41,723 nucleotides of DNA from a virus. A program made the position numbers and the translations under genes. The notes under the pieces were generated by a model, which worked only from the letters and a program-made list of their open reading frames with translations, made no database searches and was not told the origin of the DNA. Location of the stretch: positions 1-41,723 of the IMG/VR virus record IMGVR_UViG_3300036652_002526; one strand, 5' to 3'. This document shows positions 31,901-38,466 of the stretch, one piece after another (the first letter of the stretch is position 1; every line of letters starts with the position of its first letter).

Positions 31901-32252
31901 CACCGTCCAATCCCGCCGCGCGTCTGGCGGCCGCGATCATATCTTCAGGACAGAGGTGCTCATCTTCTTCGAGCGCTTCCTGGAGATTCGGCCACCCTCT
32001 CATAAACCTGTCGTACCACTCCTGGCCGGTCATTGTGGGCGGATCGAGCTCGTTCATTAGTTGCTCCTTGGTAACGGTTCGTATCCCATATTCATTGATG
32101 TTGCGGTACCCAGCCTCCCGGTACACGGCGTCAATCTGGGCGACAAGGCGGTTTAGTATGTTATTGGCGGCGTCTGTCGTCCTAACTTTCCCGTAGTTCA
32201 GCCGATAGCGCAGGATGTCGTGCAGCTTGGCTTTGCGTTCGTCGTCAGTCAT
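31884..32252 (-). CDS. Early protein of the MTxDERxAK family, 122 aa
   Basis: Start ATG 32252 selected over an upstream one because it overlaps the previous stop (ATGA) and matches the paralogue's opening. TDDERKAKLHDILRYRLNYG, DAANNILNRLVAQIDAVYRE, then a C-terminal region with PTMTGQEWYDRFMRGWPNLQ. No catalytic motif. The short paralogue is 68 aa, so this copy has an added C-terminal domain. Confidence 0.55.
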   Translation of the reverse strand: MTDDERKAKLHDILRYRLNYGKVRTTDAANNILNRLVAQIDAVYREAGYRNINEYGIRTVTKEQLMNELDPPTMTGQEWYDRFMRGWPNLQEALEEDEHLCPEDMIAAARRAAGLDGDARKA

Positions 32253-32524
32253 GGCCGGATCGTTAGTGTGATATTCCGTGAGCTCTCCGGATCCTGCAGC
32301 GCGTTGGCGGCTCCCGTCCAAGCGGGTTGTATTTGCCGGCCGCCCAGTGTTTCCGGCTGTAATTGGTCGCCCTGCATCGTTGGCTGCAGTTGCTGAGCGC
32401 CGAAGATCGGCCTATGCGGGATCGGCTGGCGGCGGACATTCAAAGCATGTGCCTCATGCCAGCCGGTAAAGGCCAGCAAGATAACGCTGATAGAAAGTAT
32501 GATGATTCGGGTTAGTTTGTTCAT
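32249..32524 (-). CDS. Exported protein with signal peptide
   Basis: 91 aa. A clear signal peptide: MNKLTRIIILSISVILLAF, ending TGWHEAHA, with a likely cleavage after AHA. The mature part is about 60 residues, Gln/Pro-rich (RPIFGAQQLQPTMQGDQLQP) and has no Cys. ATGA overlaps with RusA (32521-32524) and with the 122-aa gene. Unusual among cytoplasmic replication genes; a superinfection-exclusion or periplasm/cell-surface role is inferred. Confidence 0.6.
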   Translation of the reverse strand: MNKLTRIIILSISVILLAFTGWHEAHALNVRRQPIPHRPIFGAQQLQPTMQGDQLQPETLGGRQIQPAWTGAANALQDPESSRNITLTIRP

Positions 32525-32952
32525 AAGAAGATAGTGATGGCCCCTTTCTCGGCCCAATATTTCTCCGCGTGTAAAATCGCGACGTGCTTGTCCTCTGCCG
32601 CGAAAGTATCCATGAAGCCCTTCACGAGGTTATCGATGTCGGGTTTCTGATCGTGCGGCTGGCCGATTGTCGCGAGCCGTTTCTTCTGGCTCCAGGACTT
32701 GGGCATCGGCAGGTAGAACGTGATGCTTAAGCGCTGACCGAGCTGGAAGTGCGGCAGGCGCATCAGCAGCTCGTCCTGGAAGGCGAAATAGCCGAGAACG
32801 GCGGGGCGGCCCTTGCCGGCATGTTTATCCGTCCAGCGGTCCTGGCGCGTCATCCGCGGCTTGCCGATCGGGGTGACCGGAATACGGACGACCTGCCCCG
32901 CGCACCGATCGACCGTAGCGGCGTCATTATTTGGCTTATTGAGTGTCTTCAT
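32521..32952 (-). CDS. rusA: RusA-family Holliday junction resolvase
   Basis: 143 aa. Conserved KPRMTRQDRW (residues 31-40), the core PDIDNLVKGFMD (104-115) and ED (120-121), giving the Asp cluster that binds the catalytic metals. Cuts four-way junctions in replicating or recombining phage DNA. Sits next to SSB and an HTH gene in the early operon, start overlapping the HTH gene by 4 nt. Length is close to E. coli RusA (120 aa) with a short N-terminal extension. Confidence 0.88.
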   Translation of the reverse strand: MKTLNKPNNDAATVDRCAGQVVRIPVTPIGKPRMTRQDRWTDKHAGKGRPAVLGYFAFQDELLMRLPHFQLGQRLSITFYLPMPKSWSQKKRLATIGQPHDQKPDIDNLVKGFMDTFAAEDKHVAILHAEKYWAEKGAITIFL

Positions 32953-33182
32953 GGCTGTGAGCTCCGCTTACGTTTCTTGCTGGCCTGCTGCTCCTCAGTA
33001 TAGATGCCGACCCATTTCTTGATCGTCAGGCGGTTGCGGTCGTAGAGCCGCGCCAGGTCCTGGATGTTGACGCCCTTCTTGAGCGCGTCCACGAAAAAGG
33101 CATAGCCGAGGTTCGTCTGTCCGTCGAGGTGCGGTCTGAGGCCGCCCCGACGTCTGATGCTGTTAAATCCTCCATGTGGCAT
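32949..33182 (-). CDS. Helix-turn-helix early protein
   Basis: 77 aa, AGGAG ribosome site 6 nt before the ATG. HTH-like segment NIQDLARLYDRNRLTIKKWV (about residues 39-58) after a basic Arg/Gly start, and a Lys/Arg-rich C-terminus. Probably a DNA-binding regulator or replication accessory factor. Confidence 0.6.
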   Translation of the reverse strand: MPHGGFNSIRRRGGLRPHLDGQTNLGYAFFVDALKKGVNIQDLARLYDRNRLTIKKWVGIYTEEQQASKKRKRSSQP

Positions 33183-33190
33183 CGCGGCTC

Positions 33191-33859
33191 CTAGAACGGA
33201 ATGTCATCCAGGTTTATGGGTCCGTCAGGCACGGCAGCGATGGAATCATCGGCCGGCACGGCAGACGGTTTGGCCGCTTTGGGGGCGGTGAGGTGGCGCT
33301 CCCAGGGCAATGGTTCCGGCTCAGTGTTTTCGTCAATCTCGTCGGGCTGTGGGGCATTGGTCGGCAGCGCGTTCGGCAGCAGCTTATGAATGTCGAGGGC
33401 GTGCACTTTGTCTAATTCGGCAGCGGTGAGGTCGCCCTTGTTCGGGCTCGGTGTCACGTCCCAATAGGCTTTGCCGGGCGCTTCCGTGCGGGTAACGGTA
33501 ATGTCGTACTTGGTCGGGTTGCCCCATTCCGGGTTCTTGGCGTAGTCCCGAATCTTGCCGTAGATGCTCGAGCTGATGCGGAAGATCCGCGCCGCGCCGT
33601 CAATGCGGTCAAGCACCAGCAACACGTAGCCTTCACGGACTTCCCAGTCCGGCGAGCGCATGAGGCTCATCCACTGGCCGGGCGTGAGGTTCGCCACCAT
33701 TTCATCCTCAAGCGGCTTGCCGCCCTGGCCGGCCGGCCAGACGGTGACTTCGCGCAGTGGAGCGGCGGCAATACGAAACTTGGCGGCCTCGCCTTTCGTC
33801 TTCAGCTTCAGCCAAATACTTGGCGCGTCCTTCGGTTTGCGATCCCAATCATCTTTCAT
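33191..33859 (-). CDS. Single-stranded DNA-binding-type protein
   Basis: 222 aa from ATG 33859 (AAGGAG 10 nt upstream; an earlier in-frame start has no ribosome site). An OB-like, beta-rich first 150 residues (SIWLKLKTKGEAAKFRIAAA; YDITVTRTEAPGKAYWDVTP) and an acidic, disordered tail ending in INLDDIPF, the hallmark DDIPF tip through which SSBs recruit partners. Basic region for ssDNA. Co-transcribed with RusA. Fold-level call; it could be a T7 gp2.5/T4 gp32-type functional analogue. Confidence 0.72.
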   Translation of the reverse strand: MKDDWDRKPKDAPSIWLKLKTKGEAAKFRIAAAPLREVTVWPAGQGGKPLEDEMVANLTPGQWMSLMRSPDWEVREGYVLLVLDRIDGAARIFRISSSIYGKIRDYAKNPEWGNPTKYDITVTRTEAPGKAYWDVTPSPNKGDLTAAELDKVHALDIHKLLPNALPTNAPQPDEIDENTEPEPLPWERHLTAPKAAKPSAVPADDSIAAVPDGPINLDDIPF

Positions 33860-34031
33860 GTTCGTTAGTCTCCTTCCATAGTCGCTTCGCATCCCTGCGC
33901 AAGCGTTTAATCATGCGCCGCTGGCGGGCCGTATCACGCAGCTCGCAGCCCGGGCAGGCGCACGTGATGGTGCCGTTGCACTCGGTTTGCCTGACCGGGC
34001 GTTTGGTTAGTATTCTAAGTACTCTCTCCAT
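33849..34031 (-). CDS. Small CxCPxC zinc-ribbon-like protein
   Basis: 60 aa from ATG 34031, AAGGAG 8 nt upstream. ECNGTITCACPGCELRDTAR offers four Cys (C-x5-C-x-C-x2-C), a likely zinc site, followed by a strongly basic helix (RRMIKRLRRDAKRLWKE). Presumably nucleic-acid binding. Overlaps the SSB start by 11 bp in another frame. Confidence 0.6.
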   Translation of the reverse strand: MERVLRILTKRPVRQTECNGTITCACPGCELRDTARQRRMIKRLRRDAKRLWKETNEHER

Positions 34032-34102
34032 GTGGGGGTCTCCTTTTTGACCGTTATTTTGGTGCGCCGCTTCAGGCACGCTTTGATCTTGATGTGCTTC
34101 AT
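34007..34102 (-). CDS. 31-aa early ORF overlapping the zinc protein
   Basis: ATG 34102 directly after AAGGAGG (3 nt spacing), the first ORF after the early promoter. Basic peptide (HIKIKACLKRRTKITVKKET). Overlaps the next gene by 25 bp in a different frame, and its internal AAAAAGGAG provides that gene's ribosome site. Either a real small gene or a leader peptide. Confidence 0.4.
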   Translation of the reverse strand: MKHIKIKACLKRRTKITVKKETPTWREYLEY

Positions 34103-34138
34103 GGCCCTCCTTGCTGTATACGTGTCCTGTATATAGCC

Positions 34139-34167
34139 AGCATACGGCTATAGCAATATTATGTCAA
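34139..34167 (-). promoter_or_regulatory. Early leftward promoter
   Basis: Minus strand: TTGACA (34167-34162), 17-bp spacer, TATGCT (34144-34139); start expected near 34131, leaving about 30 nt of leader with an AAGGAGG. Reads the whole 34.1-to-28.7 kb early operon. The -35 and spacer opening TTGACATAATA is identical to the promoter at 21.4 kb. Confidence 0.8.
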
Positions 34168-34190
34168 TTACGTAGCGCGGAAACGCGGCC

Positions 34191-34203
34191 TATACTTATG
34201 CAC
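34191..34203 (+). promoter_or_regulatory. -10 box for the 51-aa gene, divergent from the early promoter
   Basis: TATACT (34191-34196) exactly 7 nt before the ATG at 34204, with a weak -35 TTACGT 17 bp upstream (34168-34173) abutting the early promoter's -35. The CGCGGAAACGCG half-palindrome lies in the spacer. Confidence 0.5.
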
Positions 34204-34359
34204 ATGAGCTATGTCTATGACGACACGGGAGAGCTGCGCTCGATCAAATTCACGGACGAAGCGGAGCCGGAACCGAAGCCGCATTGGTACGACGTCGGCA
34301 CGCGCATTATCTTCAAAGCGGTCCAGGGCGGCGGCCTGATTGCGGTTGTCGTGGCATGA
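34204..34359 (+). CDS. 51-aa protein, leaderless-type start
   Basis: ATG 34204, chosen over the ATG at 34198 because the -10 spacing (7 nt) fits and there is no ribosome site. Acidic first half (DDTGELRSIKFTDEAEPEPK), then beta-like VGTRIIFKAVQGGGLIAVVV. Alone on the plus strand, divergent from the early promoter, the position usual for a repressor or early regulator; but no DNA-binding motif is visible. Confidence 0.45.
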   Translation: MSYVYDDTGELRSIKFTDEAEPEPKPHWYDVGTRIIFKAVQGGGLIAVVVA

Positions 34360-34684
34360 GACTATGATGAGTTTGCGAGCGCCAAAAGCCAGTGCGTAAA
34401 CTGGCGTTCAAACAAACACAAACATACTAAAATAAACAGACGCCCCTTGGCTTGCCCTGAGGGGCGTCATTATTGCATATTGCATAACTTTGTTATACGG
34501 CTCGTTTCTCACCGGTAAGCGCCTTGCCTACCCCCTCTGTTCGCTGCCAGAGAACCCAGGATGATCCGTCTGAATAGTCACAATGACATCCACTCCCCTT
34601 CCCCACCATTTCATGTTCTAAAAGCCCCCTCACCCCTGTAACACACACAGCAGGGGACTACAGCAGGGGAGGGTAGACAGGTTA
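34360..34684. other. 325-bp intergenic region with hairpins
   Basis: No ORF. It contains a 6-bp hairpin GCCAGT (34388-34393)/ACTGGC (34400-34405) and the terminator at 34439-34468. The remaining 215 bp (about 34470-34684) are pyrimidine-rich without a recognisable motif. Confidence 0.6.
34439..34468. terminator. Intrinsic terminator, 9-bp stem
   Basis: GACGCCCCT (34439-34447)/AGGGGCGTC (34460-34468) with a 12-nt loop, followed by ATTATTG. It can serve the 51-aa gene on the plus strand and, with TGTTTATTTT after it, the lysis cassette on the minus strand. Confidence 0.75.
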
Positions 34685-34951
34685 TCAAAAGAGTGATGTG
34701 CCTATGAAGAAATGGGCGCCTAAGTCAATGAAGAACGCGAGCATGGCCGCGTACGCCACGTGATGATACCAGGCGTTGCCGCGGATGATCCACCACACGA
34801 GCTCGGACAAAGTGCCACCATTATCGTGAGTGTCCGTGTACTTGGAACGCAGGCCGAGAGCCGTACATTCGACGATGAGAAAAGCTCCGAGCCACGCGAC
34901 CCAGAGCGGCCAGAAGACGGTCATGAGGGCGAGCGCGGCGACATGATCCAT
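34685..34951 (-). CDS. Holin-like membrane protein
   Basis: 88 aa from ATG 34951, 7 nt after TACTAT, so a leaderless-type start is preferred over the longer frame. Membrane segments: HVAALALMTVFWPLWVAWLG, then ...LSELVWWIIRG... and HHVAYAAMLAFFIDLGAHF, with the loop ALGLRSKYTDTHDNGGTLSE. The latter (GDTLSExVW-like) recalls membrane proteins in phage lysis modules. Follows the endolysin and a 27-aa membrane peptide. It may be the holin or an antiholin. Confidence 0.55.
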   Translation of the reverse strand: MDHVAALALMTVFWPLWVAWLGAFLIVECTALGLRSKYTDTHDNGGTLSELVWWIIRGNAWYHHVAYAAMLAFFIDLGAHFFIGTSLF

Positions 34952-34966
34952 GACGTTTATAGTAGC
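34952..34966 (-). promoter_or_regulatory. Extended -10 box before the holin-like gene
   Basis: TGCTACTAT (TACTAT 34964-34959), followed by 7 nt and the ATG at 34951. Same class of start as at 17402, 17871, 21400 and 35915. Confidence 0.5.
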
Positions 34967-35005
34967 ACGGCTCACGTGGATTTCCGTGGGTGAGGGTGGG
35001 TAACG

Positions 35006-35089
35006 CTAGTGCTTATTCAGAAGCAGGCTGATGAGCCAAGCGGCCACGACAATGAGCGACATGATCCATATGAATCCGTCCATCGTCAT
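35006..35089 (-). CDS. 27-aa single-span membrane peptide
   Basis: ATG 35089, GGGAG 4 nt upstream, 13 bp after the endolysin stop. Sequence is a membrane helix (FIWIMSLIVVAAWLISLLL) with a short polar N-terminus and NKH at the end. A tiny pore-forming (pinholin-like) or regulatory peptide in the lysis cassette. Confidence 0.5.
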   Translation of the reverse strand: MTMDGFIWIMSLIVVAAWLISLLLNKH

Positions 35090-35102
35090 GACGCTCCCGG
35101 CC

Positions 35103-35915
35103 TCACTTTTTGATACGGAGCAGGCTCGCGATGAACGCGAAGAGCGGGTTCGGTTTGGCCGCCGGGGCGCTCTGGATTTGCTGCGCAGACTGCAAATTAG
35201 CCACCTGTGTTTGCAATTGCGCGATAGTTTGGTTGAGCTGGCCGATCTCATTACTGTCAGTCGTGAGCTGCGATTCGAGGCCGCCCAGCTGCGCGTCACG
35301 CGCCGTGACTTCGGGTTGGGCATCATTCAACCATTGCGCGAAGCTGCGCTTGCCGACCGTGGCATTGAGCTCGTCCTGGCTCGGGGCGCTGCTATTAGGC
35401 CGCAGCATCCTGTAGAGTTTAATGGCTTCGTCCGTGGTGGTGATCATTTCGTCTCCTTCGCTTACCGCAGGCGTGGCCGGAGCTGGAGCAGGGGATGCTG
35501 CCGTTGCGGATTTGAACCGCAGCCAGCCGACGACGTACGCGTACGTGTGCGTTACTTTATGGACGGTCGGGCCGCCCCAATTCTGATCGATCGATATGAA
35601 GGTGCCGGTACCCGGCAGCGGCTGCAAACAGACCGCGATGTGTCCCGCACCCCCGGAGCCGGGCAGGCTCGGGCCCCAAATGATAATGTCGCCCGGCTGA
35701 GGAACAGCTGTGGCCGTATTGGGAATGCGCTCGTAGACGTCAGGGAATTGGCCATTCGCGTACCATTGGTAGGCGTCGGCCCAAATGACCGGCTTGCCGT
35801 TGCGGACCACGTAGAAGCAGACCGCCTGGACGCACTGGCCGCGCAGCGACGGCTCGGCCGTGTTGTAGAGCAGCGGCTGGCGCTGATACGTCTCGAGGTA
35901 CTGTTGGGGCGTCAT
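35103..35915 (-). CDS. CHAP-domain endolysin
   Basis: 270 aa from ATG 35915 (7 nt after TACCAT; longer frames upstream lack support). N-terminal CHAP domain with Cys28 (LRGQCVQAVCF) and His92 (GSGGAGHIAVC) as the catalytic pair, after QPGDIIIWG, a hallmark strand of these enzymes. It cuts peptidoglycan cross-links (amidase or endopeptidase). A Pro/Ala linker (about residues 140-155) leads to a C-terminal part with DEAIKLYRMLRPNSSAPSQD and a coiled coil (ESQLTTDSNEIGQLNQTIAQ), probably for wall binding or oligomerisation. No signal peptide, so export should need a holin. Confidence 0.85.
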   Translation of the reverse strand: MTPQQYLETYQRQPLLYNTAEPSLRGQCVQAVCFYVVRNGKPVIWADAYQWYANGQFPDVYERIPNTATAVPQPGDIIIWGPSLPGSGGAGHIAVCLQPLPGTGTFISIDQNWGGPTVHKVTHTYAYVVGWLRFKSATAASPAPAPATPAVSEGDEMITTTDEAIKLYRMLRPNSSAPSQDELNATVGKRSFAQWLNDAQPEVTARDAQLGGLESQLTTDSNEIGQLNQTIAQLQTQVANLQSAQQIQSAPAAKPNPLFAFIASLLRIKK

Positions 35916-35930
35916 TGTTCTTATGGTAGC
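35916..35930 (-). promoter_or_regulatory. Extended -10 box before the endolysin
   Basis: TGCTACCAT (TACCAT 35928-35923) and 7 nt (AAGAACA) to the ATG at 35915. The string CCATAAGAAC before the ATG is repeated at the start of the LysM gene (37744). It is also where the opposite-strand membrane gene begins. Confidence 0.5.
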
Positions 35931-36206
35931 ATGGAAGCAAAGATAAATAAGAACAAAAAAGGAATAGGCAAAAGCGCTATGGCACACGTACTCGGCACGA
36001 TCGGCTGGTTCATTCTCAACACCCTCATTTGGGGCATCGGGGTCAAGGTGATCCTGTTCAGCGCCGCCTCGAAGCTGCTCGGCTCCTGGGTGGCAACCGA
36101 ATTCAGCAAATCCGAGATCCGCCAGCTGATCCTCGAACACTACCAGGCGCACCCGGGGCATTCGGTCGCCGGCTGCGAGCAGGGTAAGTGTGCCGGCGTC
36201 TGCTAG
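35931..36206 (+). CDS. Plus-strand small membrane protein in the lysis cassette
   Basis: 91 aa (ATG 35931; ATG 35979 after AAAGGA is also possible). Lys-rich N-terminus, one membrane segment (LGTIGWFILNTLIWGIGVKV, up to SAASKLL), then a helix and a C-terminal tail with His and three Cys (HPGHSVAGCEQGKCAGVC). Divergent from the endolysin with 15 bp between the starts and convergent on the holin-like gene (6 bp between stops). The only plus-strand gene in this region. It may be an antiholin or regulator of lysis. Confidence 0.55.
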   Translation: MEAKINKNKKGIGKSAMAHVLGTIGWFILNTLIWGIGVKVILFSAASKLLGSWVATEFSKSEIRQLILEHYQAHPGHSVAGCEQGKCAGVC

Positions 36207-36212
36207 GACGCC

Positions 36213-36662
36213 TTATTTAAACTGGGTCGGCTGCAGCGGCGACACGGGCGCGGTGGTGCCTGCTGGCGGGGCGATCAACTGCGCCATGCGCTGTTCGACC
36301 TGTATGTCAATCTTGTTCTGGTAGGAGCGCATGAGCGGCTTGAGGACAAACAGGTAGACCGGCTGCGCCATGAAAGCGGTAATAATCGTGCGGATGGCGA
36401 GCAGCTTGGCGTTCGAGCTGTCCATATGCGTCAGGAACGCCAGGCAGCCGGGCAGCGCGGAGAAGATGATCAGCATGATGAAGATAATCTGTTCGCCCTT
36501 CAGCTTGACCGGGCCGAGGCGATAGGTTTTGTCGCCTTCGAGCTGCAGCCAGTGCTTATAGCCGGATAAGAGCGGCGACACGAGGCCCGAAGCGGCGATG
36601 GCGCCCCAGCCATACTGGCTGATAAATTGGTTGGCGAGCGCGATGAGTTGGTTCTGGTCCAT
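36213..36662 (-). CDS. Membrane protein, probable holin or phage membrane factor
   Basis: 149 aa, AAAGGA 6 nt before the ATG at 36662. Three likely membrane segments: AIAASGLVSPLLSGY, IIFIMLIIFSALPGCLAFL, and IRTIITAFMAQPVYLFVLK; charged C-terminal region (SYQNKIDIQVEQRMAQLIA). Starts by overlapping the LysM gene's end by one base. Its place next to a LysM protein and before the endolysin fits a holin or envelope-associated factor. No direct motif. Confidence 0.55.
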   Translation of the reverse strand: MDQNQLIALANQFISQYGWGAIAASGLVSPLLSGYKHWLQLEGDKTYRLGPVKLKGEQIIFIMLIIFSALPGCLAFLTHMDSSNAKLLAIRTIITAFMAQPVYLFVLKPLMRSYQNKIDIQVEQRMAQLIAPPAGTTAPVSPLQPTQFK

Positions 36663-37744
36663 TATGATTCCTTTCTTATATATTTCTTGGCTACATAGCG
36701 CTGTAACCGTCGGTAACGGCTGAGCACGTAGGCGATAGCTGACCAGCCGTAGCGCTGGCTGGCCGTCAGGCGGTAGCGCGCCATCACATCCGCTTCCGCG
36801 TCCGTCGGGCCGGGGCAGTACAGCTCGCCCTCCGGCATCAGTTTGCTGCGGGGAATAAGGTAGAAATAGCCGGTGTAGTCGTGGTCCAGCGGCACGATAT
36901 GCTCGACCGGGTTGCCGTATTCATCCACGTCGGCATAGACGCCGAGGTAGGCGTCAACGAGGTCGCCGGTGGCCACGCGGACCGGCTTGCCGCAGCCATC
37001 CAACTCAAGAACGTCCATACCCTCCAGGAAGACGAAACGTTCGACGTGCCGGTCCTCATAGAGCGGGTGCAGCGACGCTTTGACGGCGCTGGTGTTGACC
37101 GCACGGCGCACATCGACAATTTGGCGGAGCTGGGGGAGGGGGGATATTGTAGGGGTTTCAGGGGGATTATTCAGGGCATCCAGGCCGGCAGCGATCTTCT
37201 CGACGGTGGCCGCCATCACCGCCGGCAACTCCCGCTGGGGCGCTTTAGCCGGCTCGGCGTAGCCGTCCGCGAGATCGCCCGGGTCAAAGCCGATCGTGTA
37301 GCGCAAACGTCCGGCGGCGCCGTAGTTACCGAAGCACACCGGGTCGATAAAAAAGGCCATTGTCCGGGCTTCGTCCGGTAGTGGCACGTGGGCAATCGCC
37401 ACGATGTCGACGTTCCCGTCCTCACGAACCCGCGGGCCGCTGGCGATGAGATCACTGGCCGAGCGGGCGCGGCCGAACAGCCACTTGCGGGTGCCACCAG
37501 GTTTTACGACGTGCATCCGGCGCTTCTCGGGCAGCACCTCGATCGAGATATCGTAGACTTCCGGCTCTTCATGGGAGATCGGCAAATGCAGCACGTCACC
37601 GGGCCGGATCGTGCGCGGATCTTCGATGCCGTTGTGCTCCAGAAGGTCCAAGGGACGCAGCCCTAAGCGCGGGGCCACCTTCCAGATGCGGTCACCTTCG
37701 ACCCAAGTGTACGTCGTGACTGGCCGCGTAGGCGTGCTATTCAT
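36662..37744 (-). CDS. LysM-domain protein
   Basis: 360 aa. An N-terminal LysM-like peptidoglycan-binding domain (about residues 13-55: TWVEGDRIWKVAPRLGLRPL, then EDPRTIRPGDVLHLP). The remainder is mixed, with a Pro-rich linker near residue 195 (NNPPETPTISPLPQLRQ) and a C-terminal basic part (YRRLQRYVAKKYIRK). No catalytic motif seen. It probably lies in the virion tail or acts with the lysis genes, between tailspike and holin. The ATG is 7 nt after AACCAT, 14 nt after an extended -10 TGCTATGAT, with the sequence CCATAAGAAC shared with the endolysin. Confidence 0.7.
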   Translation of the reverse strand: MNSTPTRPVTTYTWVEGDRIWKVAPRLGLRPLDLLEHNGIEDPRTIRPGDVLHLPISHEEPEVYDISIEVLPEKRRMHVVKPGGTRKWLFGRARSASDLIASGPRVREDGNVDIVAIAHVPLPDEARTMAFFIDPVCFGNYGAAGRLRYTIGFDPGDLADGYAEPAKAPQRELPAVMAATVEKIAAGLDALNNPPETPTISPLPQLRQIVDVRRAVNTSAVKASLHPLYEDRHVERFVFLEGMDVLELDGCGKPVRVATGDLVDAYLGVYADVDEYGNPVEHIVPLDHDYTGYFYLIPRSKLMPEGELYCPGPTDAEADVMARYRLTASQRYGWSAIAYVLSRYRRLQRYVAKKYIRKES

Positions 37745-37770
37745 GGTTCTTATGGTTAATCATAGCACGC

Positions 37771-38466
37771 TTAGAAGAACGGGAAGAACTGACCGGTATT
37801 CGGAGGAGGGGGGCCACCACCAGAAGGGGCAACAGACGCCATCATAAGAATGACGTTATCCGTGTTGGCATTGGAATAGGTGTGCGTGACTGACCCCGGT
37901 GTGGCAATACCGGTGGTGGATGAAGCGCAGACATCGTACCCACTTTGTGGAGCGCCAATCTGCGTCATATTAGCGCCAGTAGCCGACCCGCTGCCGTGGT
38001 CGTCGAAGTCGCAGAAGCTAAACACCATGCAGTTCGCGGCCACCGTCGTGATGCTGCCCGAGTGGGGGTTGGTGCTCCCGTCCGTTTCAACAAGATTTGA
38101 ATTATCGATAGAGGATGCGGCGTTACCGTAGACGGCGTAGCCGACAGCAGGGTTTGAAGCGGCGCCGCCAAAGGTAACGACCAAGTTATGAGTTCCCGTC
38201 GCCAACCCCGTAATGACGTATAAATACGCTGACGAGTTGGTAAAGTGTCCGCTAGGGTTCGGATACTCGCTCTTCTGGAGCTGCGTTAAATTGACCCCGT
38301 TATACGTAACGGAACTGACTTTGGAGTTAGCTCCGCTCGAACCGTCATATGCCTGGATGCCAACCACTAACGTAGAGTTAGGATTGCTGATAACCACCGA
38401 AATAGTACAGGTGCTACCCGATAGGGTAGTTGAACTGCCGTCGGTATCTAAGGTTGGAGCCGCCAT
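37771..38466 (-). CDS. Structural/adhesin-like virion protein
   Basis: 231 aa. Thr/Ser/Gly/Asn-rich beta sandwich pattern (STLVVGIQAYDGSSGANSKV; GTHNLVVTFGGAASNPAVGY) and a Pro-rich C-terminus (GGGPPPPNTGQFFPFF). No helix or membrane segment. Starts immediately after the tailspike stop, so co-expressed; a tip, decoration or chaperone-like fibre partner is inferred. Confidence 0.55.
   Translation of the reverse strand: MAAPTLDTDGSSTTLSGSTCTISVVISNPNSTLVVGIQAYDGSSGANSKVSSVTYNGVNLTQLQKSEYPNPSGHFTNSSAYLYVITGLATGTHNLVVTFGGAASNPAVGYAVYGNAASSIDNSNLVETDGSTNPHSGSITTVAANCMVFSFCDFDDHGSGSATGANMTQIGAPQSGYDVCASSTTGIATPGSVTHTYSNANTDNVILMMASVAPSGGGPPPPNTGQFFPFF

Noticed and set aside
35031-35930. Long plus-strand extension of the 91-aa membrane gene
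   Set aside because: The upstream part is antisense to the endolysin; only the end of the frame looks like a real protein.
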